The notes beneath the pieces are model-generated. The model was not told where the DNA came from, did no database searches, and was given only the letters and a program-made list of their open reading frames with translations. From contig JAUILB010000005.1 of the NCBI GenBank assembly GCA_030432815.1, forward strand, positions 1 to 24,464: a stretch of 24,464 bases of DNA, written 5' to 3'. This document shows positions 15,274 to 23,712 of this stretch, piece by piece. Position numbers and translations under genes: made by a program. The DNA comes from Alphaproteobacteria bacterium (lineage in GTDB: Bacteria; Pseudomonadota; Alphaproteobacteria; Sphingomonadales; Emcibacteraceae). The first letter of the stretch is position 1; every line of letters begins with the position of its first letter.

Positions 15274-16279
15274 TCATAATCCCGCATTCGGATGTCTCAC
15301 GGATTATACAGAACATTACCCTGTTATGCTTGAAGAAGTTTTGGACGCGTTGTCGCCAAAGGCGGGGGGAATTTATGTGGATGGAACTTTTGGGGCGGGT
15401 GGCTATAGTAAGGCTATACTTCAAAATGATGTGTCTATGCTTTGGGCGATTGACCGGGATCCATCGGTCGCTGAAACTGCAAAAATACTACAAAAAGAAT
15501 TTCCCGAAAATTTTCAATTACTGGTTGGATGTTTTTCCGATATGGAAGCATTGCTGAAAAAAAGTGGGCAGAAATATGTGGATGGTATCGTTCTTGATAT
15601 AGGTGTTTCATCCATGCAGCTTGATCAGGCGGAGCGTGGTTTTTCATTTCTAAAAGATGGCCCATTGGATATGCGAATGGGTGGTGACGGTATTACTGCT
15701 GCGGATGTAGTAAACGATACAGAAGAAAATAAACTTGCTGATATTATCTATAAATACGGTGAAGAAAAAGCATCCCGCCGTATTGCACGGGCAATCGTAA
15801 ATGCGCGGCTTGAGAAAAAATTTGAAAGGACACTGGAACTTTCTGGCGTTATCGAAAAAGCGGTCGGCGGTCCGAAATATATAAAAGGTAAGCGACAAAT
15901 CCACGGTGCCACCAGAACTTTTCAGGCACTCAGGATATATGTCAATGATGAACTGGGCGAACTTGTGAGAGGCCTTGAAGCAGCGGAAAAAATATTGGCC
16001 CCAGGTGGAAGACTGTGTGTTGTTACCTTTCATTCACTTGAAGACCGTATTGTTAAAGAATTTTTCAAAATGAGAAGCGGTGATGTTTCACATGGCTCGC
16101 GACATATGCCGATGCAGTCGCAAAACATACCCGACCCTACATTTGAAATGCTTTTTCGTGGGGGCAAAAAAGCAACGCAGAAAGAGATTAATATCAATGT
16201 TCGTTCCCGTTCTGCGAAATTAAGGGCCGCTATCCGCACATCAGCACCAGCCTGGGCAAGGGAGACCCGTAATGATTAG
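15266..16279 (+). CDS. rsmH: 16S rRNA (cytosine(1402)-N(4))-methyltransferase RsmH
   Basis: 337 residues. I chose the ATG at 15266 because GGAGGG (15256-15261) is an excellent Shine-Dalgarno just upstream; GTG at 15245 and ATG at 15254 are less likely. HYPVMLEEVL (18-27) and the SAM-binding DGTFGAGGYS (39-48) open the methyltransferase fold; DIGVSSMQLD (111-120) and FHSLEDR (255-261) are further family signatures. The enzyme methylates N4 of C1402 in the 16S decoding centre. It overlaps mraZ by 8 bases and ftsL by 8 bases, so translation through all three is likely coupled. Confidence 0.97.
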   Translation: MGDHNPAFGCLTDYTEHYPVMLEEVLDALSPKAGGIYVDGTFGAGGYSKAILQNDVSMLWAIDRDPSVAETAKILQKEFPENFQLLVGCFSDMEALLKKSGQKYVDGIVLDIGVSSMQLDQAERGFSFLKDGPLDMRMGGDGITAADVVNDTEENKLADIIYKYGEEKASRRIARAIVNARLEKKFERTLELSGVIEKAVGGPKYIKGKRQIHGATRTFQALRIYVNDELGELVRGLEAAEKILAPGGRLCVVTFHSLEDRIVKEFFKMRSGDVSHGSRHMPMQSQNIPDPTFEMLFRGGKKATQKEININVRSRSAKLRAAIRTSAPAWARETRND

Positions 16280-16781
16280 GATTTTTGCAGCATTTGCAGT
16301 GATAACTGTAATCATTTCTACAACAGCTGTTTATAGTCTTAAACAGGCAACGGAAGATCTGGAACAAAGAAAAAGAGAGATCAGTTCCGATATTCTTAAA
16401 GATAGGGAAGCGATCAAAGTTTTAAGAGCCGAAATGGCCTACTTGTCGCGTCCGGAGCGTTTGGAAAGATTAAGTCGTCGTCATCTGGTTCTTGATACTC
16501 CAGCCACAGATCAGATTACATCAGATATTTCGGAACTGACAGTTAGAGAAAATGTTCAATTGGCAAACTTGCCAGTTGATAATTTCCAGCTTCTTTTGCC
16601 AAGGCAAAAACCGGATCCAAAAAATATTTTTCGCGACAAAAATATAAATACAGATGAAGGCGTGACGAGCGTGGTTAGTGTTGCGGCAGATATAAATACT
16701 TCAACTAAAACAGAACAAGAGGAAAATCAGAAAGAGCAAATGAGCCTTTATGAGCGCATTTTGGCAAAAATCGGGAATTAA
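16272..16781 (+). CDS. ftsL: Cell division protein FtsL
   Basis: 169 residues, a bitopic inner-membrane protein: a short N-terminus, one membrane span (about 3-22), then a coiled coil (about 24-60) containing LRAEMAYLSRPERLERLSRRHL (split: LRAEMAYLSR 51-60 and PERLERLSRRHL 61-72). This block is typical of alphaproteobacterial FtsL. FtsL joins FtsB and FtsQ and helps activate FtsW/FtsI at the septum. The tail (about 110-169) is longer than in E. coli FtsL, polar and probably disordered. The gene overlaps rsmH by 8 bases and precedes ftsI by 15 bases. Confidence 0.9.
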   Translation: MIRIFAAFAVITVIISTTAVYSLKQATEDLEQRKREISSDILKDREAIKVLRAEMAYLSRPERLERLSRRHLVLDTPATDQITSDISELTVRENVQLANLPVDNFQLLLPRQKPDPKNIFRDKNINTDEGVTSVVSVAADINTSTKTEQEENQKEQMSLYERILAKIGN

Positions 16782-16796
16782 ACTAGGGAAAAATAA

Positions 16797-18515
16797 GTGA
16801 AGCCAATTGATTTACGGGTGGAGGGTGACCGCCAGGGAGCAATAGAAACAGCCCGCAACAGGATCATATTTGTGATGGCCTTATTTACGTTGGGCTTCTT
16901 ATCACTTGTCCTGAAGTTAATTTCGGTTGGCGTATTTCAAGCAAGCAGTGCAGCTTACTATCAGTCCGCAAATGTCAATACATCGTTATTGATGGCCAGA
17001 GCAGACATTGTTGATCGCAATGGGGTAATCCTCGCGACAAATCTGAAGTCCCCTTCTCTTGCTGTGGTTCGGAAAAATTTAAAAACCGCCCCTGAAGAGC
17101 TGGCAACCGATTTGTCATCCATTCTTCCTGAACTTTCTTATAATGAAGCACTTGAAATATTAAAGACAGATAGAAACCATCACTGGATCAAGCGCAACCT
17201 TACACCTCGCCAACTTTTTGAGATCAGGAAAATTGGTGATCCGGGATTGGTAACGTCGGATGCTGAGAAAAGAATTTATCCGCATGGCCGTCTAGCGGCA
17301 CATGTGCTTGGGTCAGTTGATTTTGACAATAAGCCTAGTTCAGGGGTTGAGCTTTACTTCAACGAAAGACTTGCAAATCCCGAATATTCAGAGCAGCCAT
17401 TAGTACTGTCGCTTGATCTTCGTTTGCAGCATATCCTTAATCAGGAGCTGAATTCGAATATGGAAAAATTTTCAGCTAAAGGTGCGGCGGGTATCATAAT
17501 GGATGTGTCAACAGGTGAAGTTCTAGCGCTGACTTCGCTACCGGACTTTGACCCGAATGATACCAATGGTCCGCAAACGCTAACGCAAATGAATAAAATT
17601 TTACAGGGTGTTTATGAGCTTGGGTCTGGTTTTAAAACTTTCACCATTGCTGCTGGTTTGGATATGAATGTTGTCGGGCTTTCTGATGGTTACGATGCAA
17701 CAAAGCCTGTTCGTATAGGAAGATTTACCATCCACGATGACCATCCAAAGGAACGTTGGCTGAACATTCCTGAGATATTTGCCTATTCTTCAAATATAGG
17801 AACATTGAAATTAGCCCAGGATATAGGGGTGGAGCGACAACAGGAATTTTTCGATAAATTAGGGCTGTTCAGAAAAGCTGATATTGAAATAAACGAAAAA
17901 AGTGCGCCTCTTTTGCCGGCCCAGTGGGGGCCAACTGAACTTGCAACGACATCATATGGCCACGGCATCGCCGTTACACCATTACATATGGTAAATGGTG
18001 TTGCCGCAATGGTTAATGGCGGACGCCTTAATCCTGCCACCTTGCTCAGAAAAAATATACAATCGACAAACGGAGTCACTTCGGTTTCGTCTGTAGAAAA
18101 CACTGATACCAGTGGCAAGCAGGTTATTTCACCCAAAACCAGCGAAATAATGAGAAATATGCTTCATTTGGCTGTTGAGCATGGAACCGGCAAGAATGCA
18201 AAAGTGGATGGATATTTGATTGGCGGGAAAACAGGAACTGCAGATAAAGTCATAAACGGTCAATATAGCAAAAGGGCCGTTATTTCTTCGTTTATTTCGG
18301 TTTTCCCCATCAATCAGCCTAAATATGTTGTTTTTGCAATGCTTGATGAACCCCAGGGTATTAAAGAAACCTTCAATCTTAGAACGGCGGGGATGACCGC
18401 CGCTCCAATGGTTGGCAACATTATTCGTCGTGTTGGCCCGATGATGGGAATTAAACCGACTGAAACTGAAGAAATTGAATATGAAAGAATGATTTTGGTA
18501 TCGGATTCAGAATAA
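16797..18515 (+). CDS. ftsI: Septal peptidoglycan transpeptidase FtsI (PBP3)
   Basis: 572 residues from a GTG with AGGGA at 16785-16789 seven bases upstream. A cytosolic N-terminus and membrane span (about 22-48) lead to the PBP dimerisation domain (about 65-210) and the transpeptidase domain. Active-site motifs are complete: SxxK as SGFK at 277-280, SxN as SSN at 331-333, and KTG at 478-480 within GGKTGTA. The protein cross-links septal peptidoglycan with FtsW as partner glycosyltransferase. The stop shares one base with the murE start. The context ELGSGFK differs from the enterobacterial EPGSTVK but keeps the catalytic residues. Confidence 0.97.
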   Translation: MKPIDLRVEGDRQGAIETARNRIIFVMALFTLGFLSLVLKLISVGVFQASSAAYYQSANVNTSLLMARADIVDRNGVILATNLKSPSLAVVRKNLKTAPEELATDLSSILPELSYNEALEILKTDRNHHWIKRNLTPRQLFEIRKIGDPGLVTSDAEKRIYPHGRLAAHVLGSVDFDNKPSSGVELYFNERLANPEYSEQPLVLSLDLRLQHILNQELNSNMEKFSAKGAAGIIMDVSTGEVLALTSLPDFDPNDTNGPQTLTQMNKILQGVYELGSGFKTFTIAAGLDMNVVGLSDGYDATKPVRIGRFTIHDDHPKERWLNIPEIFAYSSNIGTLKLAQDIGVERQQEFFDKLGLFRKADIEINEKSAPLLPAQWGPTELATTSYGHGIAVTPLHMVNGVAAMVNGGRLNPATLLRKNIQSTNGVTSVSSVENTDTSGKQVISPKTSEIMRNMLHLAVEHGTGKNAKVDGYLIGGKTGTADKVINGQYSKRAVISSFISVFPINQPKYVVFAMLDEPQGIKETFNLRTAGMTAAPMVGNIIRRVGPMMGIKPTETEEIEYERMILVSDSE

Positions 18516-19996
18516 TGAAATTAAGCGATATCGTAGATAAAAAGTTAGTAAATGATGTCGATATAAAAGGCATCACTGCTGATAGCCGTCAGGTAGAACC
18601 AGGATATATGTTTGTTGCGCTTCCGGGGCTTCACTTTAATGGGACTGACTTTATTGATGATGCAATTAAAGCCGGTGCAGTAGCAATCTTATGTGTTGCA
18701 GGAGCAGAAGCTGATAATGAAAAGGTGGTTTGGGTTACGGACCCCTACCCCGGACATGTATTTCCAAAATATGTTTCGAGGTTTTTTGCAAAACAACCCA
18801 GAAACATAGCAGCAGTTACAGGTACAAACGGAAAAACATCGGTGGCTTTTTTTACACAGCAAATATGGAAACATATGGGCTATGAAGCTGCCTCTGTGGG
18901 TACGCTTGGGATACAGGCTGACGGATATAAACAATATACAGGACTGACAACACCTGATCCCGTCGTCATACATAAGGCATTAAGTGAACTTTGTGATCTT
19001 GGTGTTGATCATGTGGTATTTGAAGCATCCAGTCATGGGTTGGATCAGAGACGGCTTGATGGCGTAAATATTTCTGCGGCTGCGTTTACCAATCTTACAC
19101 ATGATCATCTTGATTATCATGAGAATGAACAAGATTATTTCAATGCTAAAAAACGTCTTTTTACCGAGCTCCTAAAACCACAAATGACGGCAGTTCTTAA
19201 TACTGATTGTCCGCTGACAAAAGAATTACAAAAAATCTGCACTGAACGAGGACATCATATTATTTCAGTAGGTAGGAATGACGGTGATATCAGGTTGCTT
19301 GATCAAAGAACAACATCATCGGGTCAGGAAATTACGATTAGCTATCGTTCAAAAATTTACGATGCGTCCCTTCCACTTGTGGGGCATTTTCAGGCGACAA
19401 ATGCATTAATGGCAGCAGGGCTTGTCATTGGATGCGGCGGTGATGCTGATACCGCTTTCAAGGCGTTATCTTATCTACGGCCTGTGCGTGGACGTATGGA
19501 GCAAGCCGGTCGCCATCCAAGCGGTGCACGTATTTATGTGGATTATGCCCATACACCAGATGCACTTGAAACAGTTCTAAAAGCACTTAAACCGCATGTC
19601 CGGGGAAATCTTTCGGTTGTATTTGGATGTGGTGGTGACAGGGATAGAGCCAAACGCCCTATAATGGGTGAAATTGCTGAAAGACTAGCCGACAGAATTT
19701 ATGTAACTGACGACAATCCAAGATCGGAAAATCCGGCTGATATCAGGGCAGAAATATTAGTGGGCAGTCCTAGAGGACTTGATGCAGGTGACAGGGCGCA
19801 TGCTATTAAAACAGCGGTAGCGGATTTAGAGAGCGGCGATATATTGCTTGTCGCTGGAAAAGGTCATGAACAGGGTCAGACTATTGGAAATGACGTATTT
19901 GATTTTGATGATGTTTCAGTGGTTCGTTCCGCTATCGCGGCGATTGATCATGCTGGACATGGAAACAGAGCTTCAATTAGCCAGCAAGGAGCGTAA
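18515..19996 (+). CDS. murE: UDP-MurNAc-tripeptide ligase MurE (meso-diaminopimelate-adding)
   Basis: 493 residues, three Mur-ligase domains. The ATP loop GTNGKTS is at 103-109, ASSHGLDQRRLDG in the central domain, the AKKRLF region (211-216) contains the lysine likely carbamylated, and YAHTPDALE is at 344-352. DNPR at 400-403 is the specificity motif for meso-diaminopimelate, so this organism adds m-DAP rather than lysine. Product: UDP-MurNAc-L-Ala-D-Glu-m-DAP, in the cytosol. The start overlaps the ftsI stop by one base. AAGGAG inside its 3' end (19986-19991) serves murF. Confidence 0.97.
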   Translation: MKLSDIVDKKLVNDVDIKGITADSRQVEPGYMFVALPGLHFNGTDFIDDAIKAGAVAILCVAGAEADNEKVVWVTDPYPGHVFPKYVSRFFAKQPRNIAAVTGTNGKTSVAFFTQQIWKHMGYEAASVGTLGIQADGYKQYTGLTTPDPVVIHKALSELCDLGVDHVVFEASSHGLDQRRLDGVNISAAAFTNLTHDHLDYHENEQDYFNAKKRLFTELLKPQMTAVLNTDCPLTKELQKICTERGHHIISVGRNDGDIRLLDQRTTSSGQEITISYRSKIYDASLPLVGHFQATNALMAAGLVIGCGGDADTAFKALSYLRPVRGRMEQAGRHPSGARIYVDYAHTPDALETVLKALKPHVRGNLSVVFGCGGDRDRAKRPIMGEIAERLADRIYVTDDNPRSENPADIRAEILVGSPRGLDAGDRAHAIKTAVADLESGDILLVAGKGHEQGQTIGNDVFDFDDVSVVRSAIAAIDHAGHGNRASISQQGA

Positions 19997-19999
19997 AAA

Positions 20000-21442
20000 A
20001 TGAGTTTACTTCCACTTTGGACATCTAAAGAACTGGAAACAATTTTTGGTATTGAAGTGACCAAAAACTGGAATTCTTATGGTGTTTCCATTGATACCCG
20101 CACAATTGAAAAGGGTGATCTGTTCTTTGCCCTTTCGGGACCGAATTTTGATGGCCATAATTATGTAAAAACAGCGTTTGACAGTGGTGCTGCCGGTGCC
20201 ATTGTAACTAAAAAAGTTGATGGGGTACCCACAGAGCGCCTTATTATCGTTGAGGATGTTATGCAGGCGTTGATCAAGCTTGGCAAGGCTGGCCGTGACA
20301 GGGTGAATATCCCTATTATTGCTGTTACGGGCAGTGTTGGAAAAACGGGTACAAAAGAAGCATTAAAGGCCGCTTTATCAAGGCACAAAAAAACACATGC
20401 AAGTGTGCTTAGTTATAATAATGATGTAGGTGTGCCACTTTCACTTGCTCGCATGCCTTATGATACCGAATATGGTGTCTTTGAGTTGGGGATGAACCAT
20501 GCCGGTGAACTCAGGGATCTTGTTAAGCTTGTGCGACCGGATGTATCGATTGTAACAACAGTTGAGCTTGCCCATAGCGAATTTTTCGAAAATGTAGAAG
20601 AAATTGCGGATGCAAAGGCTGAAATTTTTACTTCAATGAATAATGGCGGAACGGCCGTTTTAAATATTGATAACCCGCATTTTGAAAGATTGAAGAAAAA
20701 AGCACTTGAAGCAGGTGTAAAGAATATCATTTCTTTTGGTAATAACGAAAATGCCGATGTCAGGCTGATGCGTCACTTTTTCCATGATACTTGCAGCTGT
20801 GTGATTGCACAAATAATTGGCAGGGTCATGACTTATAAGGTTGGTATGCTTGGTTATCACTGGGTAATGAATTCTCTTGCTGTTCTTGCTGCAGTTGATG
20901 CTATTGGTGCAGACCTTGGATTGAGTGGGCTTGGCCTGGCAGAACTTCAGCCACTGGCAGGACGCGGCAGACGTGAACGTATATATTTTGATATTGCATC
21001 TGATGCGTCATTTCTTTTAATTGACGAAAGTTACAATGCCAATCCAGCAAGCATGATAGCGGCAATAAAAACGCTAGGTGAATGTGAAACAGAGAATGTA
21101 GGGCGAAAAATTGCCGTACTTAGCGATATGGGTGAACTTGGTGATCAGGCTGGCCAATTGCACTGTGAACTTGCACCTGTTCTTGACAAAGCTGATGTGG
21201 AACAGGTTTTTGCCGTAGGTCCACATATGAAACAGCTGGCAGACCTGATAGTCCATCAGTATCCAACAATGCAGGTTAATTATTTTAATGACAGGGACGC
21301 CCTTGAAAGAGCAGTTTTACATGATGTTCGGGACGGGGATGTCATCATGGTTAAAGGATCGAATTCCGGTGGTATGTCAAGTGTTGTTAAAAAGCTTCAA
21401 TCCCTTGATAAAAAACAGGACTTACAGCTTGCAACAATATGA
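20000..21442 (+). CDS. murF: UDP-MurNAc-tripeptide:D-Ala-D-Ala ligase MurF
   Basis: 480 residues. An N-terminal domain (about 1-100) contains GVSIDTRTIEKGDLFFAL, the usual MurF start. The ATP-binding loop GSVGKTGTKEAL is near 112-123, ELGMNHAGE in the central domain and LIDESYNANPASM in the C-terminal domain. MurF adds D-Ala-D-Ala to complete the UDP-MurNAc-pentapeptide. The loop reads GSVGKT rather than the enterobacterial GSSGKT; this is a variant I know from other alphaproteobacteria and should be functional. It begins 3 bases after murE, with AAGGAG eight bases upstream. Confidence 0.96.
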   Translation: MSLLPLWTSKELETIFGIEVTKNWNSYGVSIDTRTIEKGDLFFALSGPNFDGHNYVKTAFDSGAAGAIVTKKVDGVPTERLIIVEDVMQALIKLGKAGRDRVNIPIIAVTGSVGKTGTKEALKAALSRHKKTHASVLSYNNDVGVPLSLARMPYDTEYGVFELGMNHAGELRDLVKLVRPDVSIVTTVELAHSEFFENVEEIADAKAEIFTSMNNGGTAVLNIDNPHFERLKKKALEAGVKNIISFGNNENADVRLMRHFFHDTCSCVIAQIIGRVMTYKVGMLGYHWVMNSLAVLAAVDAIGADLGLSGLGLAELQPLAGRGRRERIYFDIASDASFLLIDESYNANPASMIAAIKTLGECETENVGRKIAVLSDMGELGDQAGQLHCELAPVLDKADVEQVFAVGPHMKQLADLIVHQYPTMQVNYFNDRDALERAVLHDVRDGDVIMVKGSNSGGMSSVVKKLQSLDKKQDLQLATI

Positions 21443-21465
21443 CACGAAAAAAAGGATATAAATAA

Positions 21466-22554
21466 ATGCTATATCATTTTCTCACCTCCCTCAGTGATGA
21501 ATATTCGGTTTTAAATGTCTTTAATTATTTGACGTTTAGAACAGGAATTTCGCTCTTTACAGCATTTATTGTCAGTTTCCTGCTTGGCCCAAAAGTTATC
21601 AATATGCTGAAATCAAAGCAAAGCAAGGGTCAACCCATAAGAGACGACGGCCCCGAGAGTCATATATTGACAAAGCAAGGTACCCCTACAATGGGAGGCT
21701 TTTTGATCCTTTTGGGATTAAGTGCCGGCACATTATTATGGGCTGATCTTTCCAACATGTATATTTGGGCCTGCCTTCTGGTCACAACAGGCTTTGGTTT
21801 TATTGGATTTCTGGATGATTACGCAAAAATTACCCGTTCCAGCAGCGCGGGTGTTTCAGGCAGGGTTAAGCTATTGCTTGAGCTGATAATATCATTGGGT
21901 GCGATTATGATCATATTAAATACCGCAGGTCCTGAAGCCGGGAATAAACTGGCACTTCCGTTTTTAAAGGATGTAATGGTTGATTTTGGTTGGTTCATGA
22001 TCCCGTTTGCTATTTTTGTCATTGTCGGGGCATCAAACAGTGTAAATCTTACGGATGGTCTGGATGGTCTTGCAATCATGCCGGTAATTATTGCATCGGG
22101 TACGTTCGCAATTATAGCCTATGTTGTTGGAAATGTGGTTTATTCAGATTATCTGAACATCATATATATCGAAGGGACGGGTGAGCTTTCCGTATTTCTC
22201 GCTGCAATTATTGGCGCAGGACTTGGGTTTCTTTGGTTCAACGCGCCTCCTGCGATGATATTTATGGGCGATACCGGTAGTCTTTCCCTTGGTGGTGCGT
22301 TAGGGGCAGTCAGCGTAATTACCAAACATGAAATAGTTTTAGCGATTGTTGGGGGTTTATTTGTTCTGGAAACCGTGTCCGTAATTGTTCAGGTATTGTC
22401 ATTCAAAATGACAGGTAAGCGCGTATTCAGAATGGCACCTATCCATCATCATTATGAAAAAAAGGGCTGGGCCGAGCCTACAATTGTAATTCGTTTCTGG
22501 ATCATCGCCGTATTACTTGCGCTGATCGGTCTAGCGACCTTGAAATTAAGGTAG
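21466..22554 (+). CDS. mraY: Phospho-N-acetylmuramoyl-pentapeptide transferase MraY
   Basis: 362 residues, about ten membrane spans. It transfers phospho-MurNAc-pentapeptide to undecaprenyl phosphate, forming lipid I. Catalytic and family motifs are in place: FLDDYAK with D117 and D118, NLTDGLDGLA at 194-203, FMGDTGS at 266-272, and PIHHHYE with three histidines at 327-329. A GGAT stretch about ten bases before the ATG is the ribosome site candidate; 23 bases separate it from murF. Downstream, ftsW starts after only 9 bases, where murD is normally found. Confidence 0.97.
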   Translation: MLYHFLTSLSDEYSVLNVFNYLTFRTGISLFTAFIVSFLLGPKVINMLKSKQSKGQPIRDDGPESHILTKQGTPTMGGFLILLGLSAGTLLWADLSNMYIWACLLVTTGFGFIGFLDDYAKITRSSSAGVSGRVKLLLELIISLGAIMIILNTAGPEAGNKLALPFLKDVMVDFGWFMIPFAIFVIVGASNSVNLTDGLDGLAIMPVIIASGTFAIIAYVVGNVVYSDYLNIIYIEGTGELSVFLAAIIGAGLGFLWFNAPPAMIFMGDTGSLSLGGALGAVSVITKHEIVLAIVGGLFVLETVSVIVQVLSFKMTGKRVFRMAPIHHHYEKKGWAEPTIVIRFWIIAVLLALIGLATLKLR

Positions 22555-22563
22555 GTAAATCAG

Positions 22564-23712
22564 ATGGCTACTTTCTCAAGAACAGATAACAGTATTCTAA
22601 GTACATGGTGGTGGACAGTTGACCGCTGGTTACTTGCATCAATAGCAATTCTGGTAACCATTGGGATTGTGCTTGTATTTGGCGCAAGTCCGTCTGTTGC
22701 AGAACGTATAGGTCTTTCGAGTTTTCATTTTGTTGAACGTCAGCTGATTTTTCTTTTTGTTTCTCTTTCGGTCATGCTTGCCGTCTCACTTCTCTCGCCC
22801 GTAAGTGTCAGACGGTTTGGAGTGGTATTATTTGTAGTGTGCTTGCTATTGCTGTTTGCCACCATCTTTATCGGTGTGGAGGCAAAAGGGGCAAAAAGAT
22901 GGATACAAATAGGATCCTTCACACTTCAAACTTCGGAATTTTTAAAGCCTGCATTTATCATTTTTACGGCCTGGATGTTCTCAGAAACACAGCGAAAGCC
23001 GGGATTTCCAGGTTGGAAAATATCATTTTTAACATTTGCTATCGTTATAGCACTGCTTATAACACAGCCGGATTTTGGACAAACCATATTGGTAGCAGCC
23101 GTATGGGGCATTCAGCTTTTTATGGCAGGTCTTGCATGGTTTTGGGTTGGGGCTTTAGTGGCGCTTGCTTTTTGCGGGCTGCTCATGGCTTATTTCACGC
23201 TTCCTCATGTTGAAAAACGTATTGATAATTTCTTTTTTCCGACTGCGGACGGTAATTTTCAAACGGATATGTCGATCAATGCTTTTAAAAATGGTGGCTT
23301 GCTTGGCCAGGGGCCGGGTGAAGGTGTTGTGAAAAGATATCTTCCTGATGCCCATTCGGATTATATTTTTGCCGTCGCAGGTGAAGAATTCGGCGCGATT
23401 GTATGTTTGTTGATTATTATGATTTTTGCCGTGATTGTAATAAGAGGGTTTGTCAATTTATTAAAAGAACAAGACATGTTCACCGTGCTTGCCGTTTCAG
23501 GCTTACTGATACAGTTTGGTATTCAGGCGTTTATAAATCTTGCCGTAAATCTTTCAATAATTCCTGCAAAAGGAATGACACTTCCTTTCATCAGTTATGG
23601 TGGATCATCAATGCTGGCACTTGCTATTGGAATGGGGATGATACTTTCCCTTACACGCAGGTACACACATTACAAGTCCGGACAAATTAACCTTTCCCGG
23701 GGGCAAATATGA
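22564..23712 (+). CDS. ftsW: Peptidoglycan glycosyltransferase FtsW
   Basis: 382 residues, about ten membrane spans of the SEDS family. Diagnostic segments are present: GAKRWIQIG, the QPDFGQT stretch, PDAHSDYIFAVAGEEFG near residues 260-276, and NLSIIPAKGMTLPFISYGGSS near the C-terminus. SEDS proteins polymerise glycan strands from lipid II, here as the partner of FtsI at the septum. The stop overlaps the murG start by 4 bases. It follows mraY by 9 bases with no murD between. AGGTAAATCAG before the ATG is a weak ribosome site, so coupling to mraY translation is plausible. Confidence 0.96.
   Translation: MATFSRTDNSILSTWWWTVDRWLLASIAILVTIGIVLVFGASPSVAERIGLSSFHFVERQLIFLFVSLSVMLAVSLLSPVSVRRFGVVLFVVCLLLLFATIFIGVEAKGAKRWIQIGSFTLQTSEFLKPAFIIFTAWMFSETQRKPGFPGWKISFLTFAIVIALLITQPDFGQTILVAAVWGIQLFMAGLAWFWVGALVALAFCGLLMAYFTLPHVEKRIDNFFFPTADGNFQTDMSINAFKNGGLLGQGPGEGVVKRYLPDAHSDYIFAVAGEEFGAIVCLLIIMIFAVIVIRGFVNLLKEQDMFTVLAVSGLLIQFGIQAFINLAVNLSIIPAKGMTLPFISYGGSSMLALAIGMGMILSLTRRYTHYKSGQINLSRGQI

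Noticed and set aside
15435..16239. Minus-strand open frames opposite rsmH
   Set aside because: rsmH shows all family motifs in the plus-strand frame; the opposite frames have no start signals or known motifs.
17605..17650. FtsI active-site context ELGSGFK unlike EPGSTVK of E. coli
   Set aside because: The SxxK residues are kept, and SxN and KTG are both present; this is normal family variation.
20320..20360. MurF ATP loop reads GSVGKT instead of GSSGKT or GTNGKT
   Set aside because: It still fits the G-x-x-G-K-T pattern and is a variant known in alphaproteobacteria, so not a defect.
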